Source of the DNA: CAIKLP01 sp965279595
GTDB lineage: Bacteria; Bacteroidota; Bacteroidia; Sphingobacteriales; Sphingobacteriaceae
DNA: 64,000 bases
Assembly: GCA_965279595.1 (NCBI GenBank)
Contig: OZ257246.1
Coordinates: 124,001-188,000, forward strand
Direction: 5' to 3'
Shown: one piece after another, positions 34,047 to 43,611 of the stretch
Position numbering within the stretch: position 1 is the stretch's first letter
Layout: every line of letters begins with the position of its first letter
Made by a program: the position numbers and the translations under genes
The notes under the pieces: generated by a model
The model's database searches: none
Told to the model about the DNA's origin: nothing
The model's input: the letters and a program-made list of their open reading frames with translations, nothing else

Positions 34047-36722
34047 CTAAAATAATTTTGTTTGACCTTCGCCATCTAAATCTAAATCATCTGGATTGGT
34101 AATTTCAAAATCTACACCCTTTTTAGGGATAGTTGGTTCTTCAACTACTTTTTTCGAATTGCTCACTTTCTTGGCTTTCAAATCTTCAATTGCTTTTTGC
34201 ATTTCTTCTAATTCATCTTCCTCCACTTCATCAATACCAGCAGATGGTGAAATATCTTCAATTGCAGTTACTCTATACTTGGAAACCTTATTCCCAATGG
34301 CTTTCACGCCTTTTACTTCAATAAAGGAAGCAATATTTAATTCTAAATCTGCAGGAGATGATTTTCCCTCTTTAGCAAAACTAATTTTTACAATTGGTTC
34401 AATTTTGGCACTTGCATACCAACATTTAGAACCTGGACTTTCCATAATAAATGGAAACTTTTTATTAATGGTTGTATTTTCAACTAAAAACCTTTTTATA
34501 TAAGTCGCTTTGGTTTCTCCATCCATGTGAATGGCATTGATTACTCTTTCTGAATCAAATTTCTCCAAAACAAAATATTTCTCATCATAATGATTGCTCA
34601 AATCAAAATTGGTTAATTCATATGATCCATCGGCATAAATAACTAAAATTTTATCTTCTCCTTGGAAAGAACCTAAAAATCTACCACGACCATCAGTATT
34701 CAATCGATGCACTGCATCATCAAACCAAATTTCTCTTCCTCCTAATGTTGAAACACCTTTTGATTTAAGTAAAACTTTTTTAACTGGAAATTTAGTAATC
34801 GTATTTCCTTGTGACCCTCTTCCTTTTATAGCTACTTCTGCAAAATCCAAATCAAAACTCAACTTTCTAAGTTTTGCCATTGGTTTTAAATTAACTGTTA
34901 CAATTTCTGATTCACCATTTGGATTTGCTGTGAAATACAATACCTCACTGCCTTTCGTACCTTGTGTTAAATCATATTCCTTATCACGTGTTACACCTGT
35001 TACTGAAAATCTTTTCAAAAATGATTTTCCACTTGTACCATCTCTATAAATTAAATGATAAACAGTTCTATCATCATTTTTCTTAAAGACTGCAGCATGA
35101 ATAATGTCTTTGCCTACAAAAGTTTTTTCAGAAACTTTCACCACTTTGAATTTTCCATCTCCGCAAAAAACAATAATATCATCAATGTCGGAACAATCCA
35201 TTACATATTCATCCTTCTTCAAACCTAGGCCAATAAAGCCATCTACACGATTCATATATAATTTTTGATTGGCCAAAGCTACTTGAGTTGCTGAAACTTT
35301 ATCAAACAATTTAATTTCCGTTTTGCGCTCTTTACCTTTTCCGTATTTCTCTTTCAATCTTTCAAAGTAGGCAATACTGTAATCAGTTAAATGCTTTAGA
35401 TTAGCTTTAACTTCTTTAATTTCTTTTTCAATTCCTTTCAAAATATCGTCAGCTTTAAAAGCATCAAATTTTGAAATTCTTTTGATTTTAATTTCAGTTA
35501 AATCTATAATATCTTCTTTAGTTACATCTCTCAACAACTTTGATTTAAAAGGTTCTAGGCCTTTATCAATAGTTTCAATTACTGCCTCAAAAGTTTCACA
35601 ATCTTCAATATCTCTATAAATTCTTTCTTCAATAAATATTTTTTCTAAAGATGAAAAATGCCATTTCTCATTCAGCTCATCTAAGCGAATATTAAGTTCA
35701 AGTTTTAATAAAGATTTTGTATGATTAGTGCTTTCAACTAAGATATCATTCACACTCATGAAGTATGGTTTATCTTTCTTAATCACACAAGTGTTTGGAG
35801 AAACAGAAACTTCACAATCTGTAAAAGCATATAAGGCATCAATGGTAACATCTGGAGAAATACCTGGAGCCAAATGAATCATGATTTCTACATTCTTCGC
35901 AGTATTGTCTTCAATCTTTTTAATCTTTATTTTACCCTTATCATTAGCATTGATAATACTTTCAATTAAGCTTCCAGTAGTAGTAGAGAAAGGTACTTCA
36001 GTTATAGCCAAAGTTTTTTTATCACGCTCGGTAATTCTTGCTCGAACTCTAACTTTCCCTCCTCTTTGTCCTTCATTATAATTAGTAAAATCAGCCAAAC
36101 CACCTGTTAAAAAATCTGGAAGTAAGTTGGGTCTATTACCTTTTAGAACTTCAATAGAAGCATCAATTAATTCAATAAAATTATGAGGAAGAACTTTGGT
36201 AGCTAAACCAACTGCAATACCTTCAGCTCCATGAGCCAATAATAATGGGAACTTTACAGGTAAGGTAATAGGCTCTTTATTTCTACCGTCATAAGATAAT
36301 TGCCAATCGGTTGTTTGTGGATTAAAAACAACATCCAATGCAAATTTAGAAAGACGTGCTTCGATATAACGCGGAGCTGCAGCACTATCACCAGTTACTG
36401 GGTCCCCCCAGTTTCCTTGACAATCAATCAATAAATTCTTTTGGCCAATTTGGACCATGGCATCACCAATTGAAGCATCACCATGTGGATGGTACTTCAT
36501 GGTATTACCAATTACGTTTGCAGCTTTGTTGTAACGACCATCATCCATTTCTTTCAATGAATGTAAAATGCGTCGTTGCACTGGCTTTAATCCATCATAC
36601 ATATTAGGCACTGCACGGTCTAAGATTACATAAGATGCATAATCTAAAAACCAGTTTTCATACAGTCCGTTGATGGGTATGATATTCGTATGTAATGTTT
36701 CTTCGTTATTCGGCGTTTCCAT
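34047..36722 (-). CDS. parC: DNA topoisomerase IV subunit A (GyrA/ParC family)
   Basis: Breakage-reunion subunit of a type IIA topoisomerase. The 891 aa start with the GyrA winged-helix/tower region; the catalytic Tyr is Tyr119 in AAPRYIEARLS, preceded by LKPVQRRIL and YHPHGDAS. The C-terminal half (from about 480) is a propeller-like region without a clear GyrA box, ending in a poorly conserved acidic tail. I favour ParC over GyrA because of this and the pairing with a ParE-type B subunit 34 nt upstream. In Bacteroidota gyrA is normally a separate gene. Confidence 0.9.
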   Translation of the reverse strand: METPNNEETLHTNIIPINGLYENWFLDYASYVILDRAVPNMYDGLKPVQRRILHSLKEMDDGRYNKAANVIGNTMKYHPHGDASIGDAMVQIGQKNLLIDCQGNWGDPVTGDSAAAPRYIEARLSKFALDVVFNPQTTDWQLSYDGRNKEPITLPVKFPLLLAHGAEGIAVGLATKVLPHNFIELIDASIEVLKGNRPNLLPDFLTGGLADFTNYNEGQRGGKVRVRARITERDKKTLAITEVPFSTTTGSLIESIINANDKGKIKIKKIEDNTAKNVEIMIHLAPGISPDVTIDALYAFTDCEVSVSPNTCVIKKDKPYFMSVNDILVESTNHTKSLLKLELNIRLDELNEKWHFSSLEKIFIEERIYRDIEDCETFEAVIETIDKGLEPFKSKLLRDVTKEDIIDLTEIKIKRISKFDAFKADDILKGIEKEIKEVKANLKHLTDYSIAYFERLKEKYGKGKERKTEIKLFDKVSATQVALANQKLYMNRVDGFIGLGLKKDEYVMDCSDIDDIIVFCGDGKFKVVKVSEKTFVGKDIIHAAVFKKNDDRTVYHLIYRDGTSGKSFLKRFSVTGVTRDKEYDLTQGTKGSEVLYFTANPNGESEIVTVNLKPMAKLRKLSFDLDFAEVAIKGRGSQGNTITKFPVKKVLLKSKGVSTLGGREIWFDDAVHRLNTDGRGRFLGSFQGEDKILVIYADGSYELTNFDLSNHYDEKYFVLEKFDSERVINAIHMDGETKATYIKRFLVENTTINKKFPFIMESPGSKCWYASAKIEPIVKISFAKEGKSSPADLELNIASFIEVKGVKAIGNKVSKYRVTAIEDISPSAGIDEVEEDELEEMQKAIEDLKAKKVSNSKKVVEEPTIPKKGVDFEITNPDDLDLDGEGQTKLF

Positions 36723-36756
36723 TTGCTATTTCTATCCTCAATCCTAATTTTAATTG

Positions 36757-38637
36757 TTACTCTTCTTCTATTTCTTCAACAGGAATAGGTTCTTCAGCTT
36801 CAATTTCATCTTTTTCAATTCTCAAATTTCTTACAATAAATTCTTGTCGAGCAGGAGTGTTTTTCCCCATAAAATATTCCAACAGACTTTGAATTTTTTG
36901 ATCTTTAGAAATGATAACGGGGTCTATTCTTATATCTTTTCCAATAAACAATTCAAACTCTTCAGGTGATATTTCTCCTAATCCTTTAAATCGAGTAATC
37001 TCTGATTTTTGACCTAATTTATTTAGAGCTGATCTTCGTTCATCTTCTGAATAACAATAAATTGTTTCTTTTTTATTTCTTACTCGGAACAATGGAGTTT
37101 GCAGAATATATACATGTCCAGCTTTTACAATATCTGGAAAGAATTGCAAAAAGAAAGTCATCATTAATAATCGGATGTGCATTCCATCCACATCGGCATC
37201 AGTTGCAATAACAATATTATTGTAACGTAAGTTTTCTATTCCATCTTCAATATTCAGTGCATGTTGCAAAAGATTGAACTCTTCATTTTCATACACAATT
37301 TTTTTCGTCAGGCTGAAACAGTTGAGGGGCTTACCTTTCAAGCTAAATACAGCTTGTGTTTCAACATCACGAGATTTGGTAATTGAACCTGATGCTGAAT
37401 CTCCTTCGGTAATAAATAAAGTACTATCGTATCTTCTTAAATGTTTTTCATCATCCAAATGCACTTTACAATCACGTAATTTTTTATTGTGTAAAGCTGC
37501 TTTCTTCGCCCGTTCATTCGCTAATTTTTTTATTCCTGCAATTTCTTTACGCTCGCGTTCTGATTGCAAAATTCTTTTTAATAAAGCATCAGCAGTTTCT
37601 GAATGCTTGTGCAAATAATTATCCAATTCCTTTTTCAAGAAATCATTGATCCAATTTCTAATGCTCGGTCCTTCAGGTGCAGCATTGATTGAACCTAATT
37701 TGGTTTTAGTTTGCGATTCGAAAACGGGCTCTTGAATTCGAATACTAATTGCTGCAACTATAGAAGCACGAATATCACTTGCATCAAATTCTTTTTTATA
37801 AAACTCACGCAAAGTTTTTACTACTGCCTCTCTGAAAGCCGCTTGGTGCGTACCTCCTTGGGTAGTGTGCTGTCCGTTTACAAATGAATAATATTCTTCT
37901 CCATATTGACTGTTATGCGTCATAGCAATTTCAATATCTTCTCCTTTTAAATGTAGAATTGGATATCGAATACTTTCATCCGTTTTGCGATCTAGTAAAT
38001 CATACAAACCTCTTTGTGATGCAAACTTTTCTCCATTGAATTGAATGGTTAGGCCTGCATTTAAGTAGGCATAATTCCAAATCATGTTTTCGATAAACTC
38101 TTGCACATAGCGGAAGTTGCGGAAAATACCATCATCAGGAACAAAAGTGATTGAAGTACCATTCCGTTGAGTAGTTGCTTCTTCTTTATACTCTTTGGTT
38201 AATTCACCTTTGGAAAATTCAGCAACTTTGGTCTTACCATCACGGTATGATTGTACTTTAAAGTAAGAAGATAAAGCATTCACAGCTTTTGTACCCACCC
38301 CATTTAAACCCACTGATTTTTGAAAAGCTTTAGAATCATATTTACCACCTGTATTGATTTTAGAAACGCAGTCAATCACTTTTCCTAAAGGAATTCCACG
38401 TCCATAATCACGCACAATAACCTTATGATCTGAAATGGTTAATTCTACAATTTTCCCAGCTCCCATTACAAATTCATCAATGGAATTATCAATGATCTCT
38501 TTAAGAAGGATGTAAATACCATCATCTAAAGAAGAACCATCCCCCAATTTCCCGATATACATCCCAGGACGCAATCGTATATGCTCTTTCCAGTCTAGCG
38601 ACCGGATATCGTCTTCACTATAATTTGATTCTGCCAT
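36757..38637 (-). CDS. parE: DNA topoisomerase IV subunit B (ParE)
   Basis: ATPase subunit of topoisomerase IV, which unlinks daughter chromosomes. The 626 aa hold the GHKL ATPase with Glu47 and Asn51 (KEIIDNSIDE), GRGIPLG, the long GVGTKAVNALSS loop, then the TOPRIM domain with FITEGDSASGS (about 405) and DADVDGMHIR. The length fits ParE/short GyrB without the E. coli GyrB insertion. It heads a parE-parC operon with a clear promoter and a leader of about 90 nt. Confidence 0.93.
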   Translation of the reverse strand: MAESNYSEDDIRSLDWKEHIRLRPGMYIGKLGDGSSLDDGIYILLKEIIDNSIDEFVMGAGKIVELTISDHKVIVRDYGRGIPLGKVIDCVSKINTGGKYDSKAFQKSVGLNGVGTKAVNALSSYFKVQSYRDGKTKVAEFSKGELTKEYKEEATTQRNGTSITFVPDDGIFRNFRYVQEFIENMIWNYAYLNAGLTIQFNGEKFASQRGLYDLLDRKTDESIRYPILHLKGEDIEIAMTHNSQYGEEYYSFVNGQHTTQGGTHQAAFREAVVKTLREFYKKEFDASDIRASIVAAISIRIQEPVFESQTKTKLGSINAAPEGPSIRNWINDFLKKELDNYLHKHSETADALLKRILQSERERKEIAGIKKLANERAKKAALHNKKLRDCKVHLDDEKHLRRYDSTLFITEGDSASGSITKSRDVETQAVFSLKGKPLNCFSLTKKIVYENEEFNLLQHALNIEDGIENLRYNNIVIATDADVDGMHIRLLMMTFFLQFFPDIVKAGHVYILQTPLFRVRNKKETIYCYSEDERRSALNKLGQKSEITRFKGLGEISPEEFELFIGKDIRIDPVIISKDQKIQSLLEYFMGKNTPARQEFIVRNLRIEKDEIEAEEPIPVEEIEEE

Positions 38638-38983
38638 AATTTGAATTTATAATAGAATTGAGTTATCAGTTATTAGAATTGAGAAGCATTTCTACTCAAT
38701 TCTCTTTACTCTATACCCTATACTCCTCAAGGCAAAGCTAAAACTTTAAGCATTTTGCAAAAGGAAAAGATTTCCACAAAGAATTAAGGGACTGTTTATA
38801 AATGTTTTAAATAGGAAATGGACTGGAAAATGGCTATTATAATAGTAAAATGTAAGTCTACTGTATTTATTATTATTAAAATGCAATCATTAAACAACCT
38901 GTCTTATCGAAAATAAAATGAACTTTTTCAACTGAAAACTCTTCTAAAAAAAATTCCCTAATTCTAAAATCCAATTTCCAACA
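38638..38983. other. Intergenic region upstream of parE
   Basis: 346 nt without a gene. It holds the parE promoter (38733-38761, minus strand) and, in the leader, a perfect 9-bp inverted repeat AGAATTGAG (38675-38683)/CTCAATTCT (38695-38703). The part from 38762 to 38983 is AT-rich, contains no tRNA or conserved open frame, and presumably carries the 3' end of the tcdA transcript. Confidence 0.6.
38733..38761 (-). promoter_or_regulatory. Bacteroidota-type promoter of parE-parC
   Basis: Minus strand: TTTG (38758-38761), a 17-nt spacer, TAGCTTTG (38733-38740). Exact consensus match at both elements. Confidence 0.7.
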
Positions 38984-39706
38984 TCAATTATACAAGCCCC
39001 TAATAACTACGGAAGCTACTGTGCAACCAAACATGGCAGGCATATAAGAAAGTGTACCTATTACTGATTTTTTAGGAAAGGCTTTTTCAGATTCAAATAT
39101 TTTAGATTGGTCAGCAACTTCAGGTGAAAATACCACTTTCAATCCTTTGCGTATTTTTAAGCGATACAATCTTTTCCTTACGTATTTCGCCAAATTGCAT
39201 TGATAGGTTTCAGAGATGTCGACAATTTTAATTTGGGATGGGTCATCTTTACCACCAGCGCCCATTGAACTTACAATGGGAATATTTCTATCTAAACAAG
39301 CTTTAATAAAAAATACTTTTGCAGATAAAGTATCGATACAATCAACTGCATAATCAAAATTACCTTGCTCTAATATTTCAACAGTTCTTTCATCTTTAAT
39401 GAATTCATTCAAAACAGTTAATTCTATATCAGGATTAATATCACGAATTCTCTCTGCCATTACTTCTGCTTTTCCTTTTCCTTCTGTTGATATTAAAGCT
39501 GGTATTTGACGGTTTCTATTACTGGCCTCTACAGTATCTGCATCTACAATGGTCATTTTGCCAACACCAGCACGTGCAATCATTTCAGCGCATATTCCAC
39601 CTACCCCACCTAATCCTACCACCAATACATTTGCTTTTAATAATTTGAGTACTTTTTCATCATCCAACATGATGGAAGTACGTGAGAGCCAATAGGGGAT
39701 TTCCAT
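38984..39706 (-). CDS. tcdA: tRNA threonylcarbamoyladenosine dehydratase (TcdA/CsdL)
   Basis: An E1-like enzyme that cyclises t6A37 in tRNA to ct6A using ATP. The 240 aa have the ThiF-fold nucleotide site VVGLGGVGG (29-37), the Asp in TIVDADTVEASNRNRQI, and DCIDTLSAKV. The ending SYMPAMFGCTVASVVIRGL is typical. Its start lies 49 nt after the TatD gene stop on the same strand. The partner csdA/csdE is not in the window. Confidence 0.93.
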   Translation of the reverse strand: MEIPYWLSRTSIMLDDEKVLKLLKANVLVVGLGGVGGICAEMIARAGVGKMTIVDADTVEASNRNRQIPALISTEGKGKAEVMAERIRDINPDIELTVLNEFIKDERTVEILEQGNFDYAVDCIDTLSAKVFFIKACLDRNIPIVSSMGAGGKDDPSQIKIVDISETYQCNLAKYVRKRLYRLKIRKGLKVVFSPEVADQSKIFESEKAFPKKSVIGTLSYMPAMFGCTVASVVIRGLYN

Positions 39707-39755
39707 TTTATTTATTTTGAGAACAAAGAAAAGAGAAATTAAATTAGATTCAAAA

Positions 39756-40430
39756 TTATGGTTTAATATGGCCTAGATTAGGGAAGACTTTATGAAAATT
39801 CAATAACATTTGATTTTGCAAATCTGTTAAACTTATATTTAAAACTGAAGATACTTCTTCGTAAACTTCTGCAATGTTGATAGTCATTTGATCGGTTTCC
39901 AAAAATATTCTTTCTGCAGGAATGATTGACAGTGCTTCTAAAACTCTTTTATTTTTTTCTATCAATTCTTTACCAAAAGAAAAATAACAATTCAATTTCA
40001 ACAGTTCCAAAGTTTGAATTTTATTTCCACTATAATGGTGAAATATAAAAGGCACTTTGGATTTCTTTAAGAAAGGAATTAAATCTGATATTGCTTTTAC
40101 ACAATGAATAATTAAAGGTTTATTTAATGTTTGTGCTAGATTAAATTGTTTTTCAAAGATGATTAATTGTTTTGCTATAGGAATGGTAATCGCACGATCA
40201 AGTCCTACTTCTCCAATGGCTATTACTGCTGAATTTGAAGCTAATTCTTGAATTTTATTGAAACTTGTTGAATGAATTACAGTATGCCAAGGATGAATGC
40301 CAACTGAAAAAAAACAATTTGAACTTTGAGTTAATTTATCAGATAAAAAATGGTAAGCATTTCTTATTAAAAATTCATTAGCTAATTGGGGTTTTCTATG
40401 TGAATGAATATTGATAAAAACTTCAGACAT
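39756..40430 (-). CDS. TatD family hydrolase (short form)
   Basis: A 224-aa metal-dependent nuclease-like protein. The metal ligands of the TatD family are all there: HSH near residue 9 (INIHSHR; usual family form DTHxH, here Asp replaced by Asn), IGEVGLDR, IIHCVKA, FIFHHYSG and FLETDQMT. It is about 35 residues shorter than E. coli TatD (260 aa), mainly in the early and C-terminal loops. It begins 2 nt after the receiver protein's stop, so the two are co-transcribed. Confidence 0.85.
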   Translation of the reverse strand: MSEVFINIHSHRKPQLANEFLIRNAYHFLSDKLTQSSNCFFSVGIHPWHTVIHSTSFNKIQELASNSAVIAIGEVGLDRAITIPIAKQLIIFEKQFNLAQTLNKPLIIHCVKAISDLIPFLKKSKVPFIFHHYSGNKIQTLELLKLNCYFSFGKELIEKNKRVLEALSIIPAERIFLETDQMTINIAEVYEEVSSVLNISLTDLQNQMLLNFHKVFPNLGHIKP

Positions 40431-40432
40431 TC

Positions 40433-40849
40433 TTAAAGCACATAACTTTTGATAGTTGATAAAACTTCATCAATATCAACCGGTTTATTGAAATATTCAT
40501 TCATTCCTGCTGAAATTACTTTCAGTTTGGAATCCATGGTCATATCTCCTGTTAATGCAAAAATGGGAACATCTTCATAATTTCTCAATCCGCGAATGAT
40601 TTTGGTTGCTTCAATTCCATCCATGTTTGGCATGTGAATATCCATTAAAATAAAATCATATCGCAAATAGGAAGATTGGATTCGATCAATTGCTTCTAAA
40701 CCATCATATGCTAAATCAATTACAAAACCACAAACCACATAAAGCTTTTGAGCAGCAAATTGAATTACTTTGTCATCATCTACACAAAGTATTCTTATTG
40801 GTTTTTTTAGGTTATGGCTAATGAAAAATTCTTTTAGTTTTTGATCCAT
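40433..40849 (-). CDS. Stand-alone receiver (CheY-like) protein
   Basis: A 138-aa protein made only of a receiver domain. Acidic residues in CVDDDK (22-27), phospho-acceptor Asp70 (ILMDIHMPNMDG), Thr100 in FALTGD and Lys122 in FNKPVD are complete, so it should be phosphorylatable. No output domain and no histidine kinase next to it. The HMPNMDG/ALTGD style is that of receivers found at the C-terminus of hybrid kinases. It probably takes phosphate from a kinase encoded elsewhere. Co-transcribed with the TatD gene. Confidence 0.9.
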   Translation of the reverse strand: MDQKLKEFFISHNLKKPIRILCVDDDKVIQFAAQKLYVVCGFVIDLAYDGLEAIDRIQSSYLRYDFILMDIHMPNMDGIEATKIIRGLRNYEDVPIFALTGDMTMDSKLKVISAGMNEYFNKPVDIDEVLSTIKSYVL

Positions 40850-40978
40850 AGGGGTAATGCAATTTAGGTTAATAATTAAAAATCAATTTGAGAACTTGAA
40901 TTAATATTAGCCGAGTGAATATAGAATAATTGATTCAATTTTTCAAATCAAAAAAAGTCTATATAGACTACAATACAA

Positions 40979-42115
40979 CTATTTTTGAACTTGATAAGGA
41001 AATAAATGAATATCTGTATAGTAGAATTTAATGATTTGATCAAACTTTACACCCAAATTCGCCATCCTAATCGAACCTTCCTGGCACATTCCTACACCAT
41101 GTCCGAAACCTCTACCTTTTAAAACAACTAAATCTCCTTTATCTTCAATTGAAATAAAGGTTGACTTGAGTTTCCAATCTGTTCTTAAATCTTCATAAGA
41201 TACCTCAACACAAGGCATCATCACTTTACGCTCCTTTAAGATTCCAACGCAAGGTTCAGTAATATGTTTGCCTGATTTTTTACTTAAATATTGTAACCAA
41301 GCATTTTTATTAATTTCTTTTGTCCAAACAGCTTGTTTGGTATGTATGCAAAAAGTATCCTTTACTGATTTTAAATAAGACCTAGGTTTCGACCAAATAT
41401 CTTCAGAATTGGTTGTTTGACCACCACAATTTGCATGAAATACTGCTTCAATTAATTGATCATCTTTATCATAAATCACAATATAACCTGTTGAGTCAAC
41501 AGCTCCATTAATAATTAAATTGAATCTACATTTACCATGAAAAACTTGACAGTGTACTTTATCACAAACTTCAAACCCTTCCCCTTTGTGTCTATCCAAA
41601 TGTTTCAATACATAAGTTCTTGAAATTACTGCTTGCACTTTCAATAATTCAGAATTTCTTACATTTCCTATTTCTGATTCAATCACTCCAGCTACATACA
41701 AATTCAATTCTGTTTGATTGATTAAATTCAATATTCCATCATGGGCATTTATTTCTAAATTATTAGGATAGATGCTCGTTTTGGGTTTAGGATAAATGAT
41801 TTGTAATTTAAAACTCGATAAAGAATCTTGAGTATTTAATTTTACATTTCGGTAGGCACCTAAACTTATACCATTCTTATGTATGGTAACATCTTTACCA
41901 AAACAAGCAAATACTAAATGATCATTTGCAATAACTTTTATTAATTTTTCTTCTCCTAAATTCAAAAAATATTCACCTTGAGCAATGCTTACATCTAATT
42001 TGGTTGGCTTATACTCTGCCAATATGGAAACACTGATGGTTTTTGATTCAGCACTGTATTGATTAAAGAAACAAAGTCCAACAAATAAAAATGCAGATTT
42101 AATTATTTTATTCAT
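40979..42115 (-). CDS. SpoIID/LytB domain-containing protein
   Basis: A 378-aa secreted protein with a signal peptide (about 1-22). The SpoIID/LytB domain covers about 125-375: NLYVAGVIESEIG, QAVISRTYVLKHL, CHQVFHG-type core (KVHCQVFHG), AVFHANCGGQT, and the ending GRGFGHGVGMCQEGSIRMA. SpoIID members cleave glycan strands denuded of peptides; LytB members stimulate amidases. Its start overlaps the end of lpxB by 8 nt, so it is translated with it. Confidence 0.9.
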   Translation of the reverse strand: MNKIIKSAFLFVGLCFFNQYSAESKTISVSILAEYKPTKLDVSIAQGEYFLNLGEEKLIKVIANDHLVFACFGKDVTIHKNGISLGAYRNVKLNTQDSLSSFKLQIIYPKPKTSIYPNNLEINAHDGILNLINQTELNLYVAGVIESEIGNVRNSELLKVQAVISRTYVLKHLDRHKGEGFEVCDKVHCQVFHGKCRFNLIINGAVDSTGYIVIYDKDDQLIEAVFHANCGGQTTNSEDIWSKPRSYLKSVKDTFCIHTKQAVWTKEINKNAWLQYLSKKSGKHITEPCVGILKERKVMMPCVEVSYEDLRTDWKLKSTFISIEDKGDLVVLKGRGFGHGVGMCQEGSIRMANLGVKFDQIIKFYYTDIHLFPYQVQK

Positions 42116-43223
42116 TGGATTTTTTTATAAAATTAAAGAGAGATTCTGCTGCCTTTTTAGATGCACCTTTTTCTCCAATTAGGACATTTAGTTTTTGATA
42201 TTCTTCCAACATTATTGTCCTTCCTTCAGTTCCTTTCAAAATTAATTTCAACTCATGCTGTAGAGTTTGGGTATTACATTCTTCTTGAATCAATTCTGCA
42301 ACTATTTTTTTATCTGCAATTAAATTAACCAATGAAATAAATTTGATACTTACCAATTGACGCGCAATCCAAACTGAAACCGCATTTGCTCTATAACAAA
42401 CTACTTGTGGGATAGACAAAATTGCCGTTTCAAGTGTTGCGGTTCCAGAAGTAACAATTGCAGCTTCTGCATTTTGCAAAATATCATAAGTACAATTAAA
42501 TAATATTGGAATATTTTTCATGTTGAATTGATTATAAAATTCAACATCCAAGCCTGGGGCTCCTGCAACTACAAATTGATAATTTAGATTGAATTCAACA
42601 ACTGAAAGCATTGCAGGTAAAATATTTTTCAACTCCATTTTTCTACTGCCAGGCAAAATAGCAATGATTGGTTTTTCTGATAAATTATTTTCTTTTCTAA
42701 AGTTAGGATTGAATTGATAATTTGAAATAGCATCTTTCAATGGGTTTCCAACATAATCTACTTTGTATTCAAATTTATTGTAGAAATTTACTTCAAATGG
42801 CAAAATTACCATCATGTGATCGATAATCTTTTTTATTTTATGAACACGCTTTTGATTCCAAGCCCATATTTTTGGAGAAATATAATAAACTGTTTTTATA
42901 CCAATATTTTTTGCGAATGCTGCAATTCTTAAATTAAACCCGGGGTAATCAATCATGATAACCACATCCGGTTTATAGGATTCCAAATCTATTTTACAAG
43001 CTTTTAAATTCTGATTGATCGTTTGCAAATTCATCAGAACTTCTACAAAACCCATAAACGCCATCTCCTTATAATGCTTTACCAGCTTACCTCCTACGGC
43101 TTCCATTAAATCACCACCATAGAAACGGAATTCCGCTAGTGGGTCTAAAGCTAAAATCTCTTGCATCAAATTTGAACCGTGCAAATCCCCTGAGGCCTCT
43201 CCTGCTATTAGGTAATATTTCAT
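42108..43223 (-). CDS. lpxB: Lipid-A-disaccharide synthase
   Basis: A GT-B glycosyltransferase (family GT19) that joins UDP-2,3-diacylglucosamine and lipid X in lipid A synthesis. The 371 aa show YLIAGEASGDLHGSNLM at the start, MGFVEVL, IDYPGFNLR, KTVYYISPKIWAWNQKRV, ILPGSRKMEL and the late TSGTATLETA with a nucleotide-binding role. It indicates a lipid A-bearing outer membrane. Upstream is a short AT-rich spacer and then the small membrane protein gene and surE, a common order in the phylum. Confidence 0.96.
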   Translation of the reverse strand: MKYYLIAGEASGDLHGSNLMQEILALDPLAEFRFYGGDLMEAVGGKLVKHYKEMAFMGFVEVLMNLQTINQNLKACKIDLESYKPDVVIMIDYPGFNLRIAAFAKNIGIKTVYYISPKIWAWNQKRVHKIKKIIDHMMVILPFEVNFYNKFEYKVDYVGNPLKDAISNYQFNPNFRKENNLSEKPIIAILPGSRKMELKNILPAMLSVVEFNLNYQFVVAGAPGLDVEFYNQFNMKNIPILFNCTYDILQNAEAAIVTSGTATLETAILSIPQVVCYRANAVSVWIARQLVSIKFISLVNLIADKKIVAELIQEECNTQTLQHELKLILKGTEGRTIMLEEYQKLNVLIGEKGASKKAAESLFNFIKKSNE

Positions 43224-43335
43224 TTAAAAATTTTGAATGATAAATTTTGAATTTTAAATTATAAATAATGAGTTGTCGAAGTAGTCATTCACTGTTTTAA
43301 ATATTCATTATAAAATAAAAGTTCTCATTGAAAAT

Positions 43336-43587
43336 CTATCTCAAAAACAAATAGGCAAAAATCAAAGCGTAAACAAAAGTGCTGAATAAAATACCTTTAG
43401 CAAGATGGTCGAACTGTTTTCTTATGGCAATTTGAAAGCTAATCATATTGATGGCTATGCAAATAATATGAAAAAAATTTGGTCGCAAATAGTGATTGAA
43501 TTTTTCTTGAATCATATCACCAAAAACATAGGCCAGCAAAGGCAATGCTAGTCCGTAAAGTATACCTAAATAAAATTTATCTTTCAT
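43336..43587 (-). CDS. Small hypothetical membrane protein between surE and lpxB
   Basis: An 83-aa protein with three hydrophobic stretches (about 5-21, 37-54 and 64-82), so an inner-membrane protein. I do not recognise the family. It lies 24 nt downstream of surE on the same strand, and an uncharacterised small protein at this place between surE and lpxB is familiar from other Bacteroidota. No catalytic motif is seen. Confidence 0.7.
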   Translation of the reverse strand: MKDKFYLGILYGLALPLLAYVFGDMIQEKFNHYLRPNFFHIICIAINMISFQIAIRKQFDHLAKGILFSTFVYALIFAYLFLR

Positions 43588-43611
43588 TAATATTGAGATT
43601 GTGAGAATTGA

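Noticed and set aside
34096..34503. 135-aa Ser/Phe-rich open frame on the plus strand
   Set aside because: Antisense to the parC tail, with no start signal.
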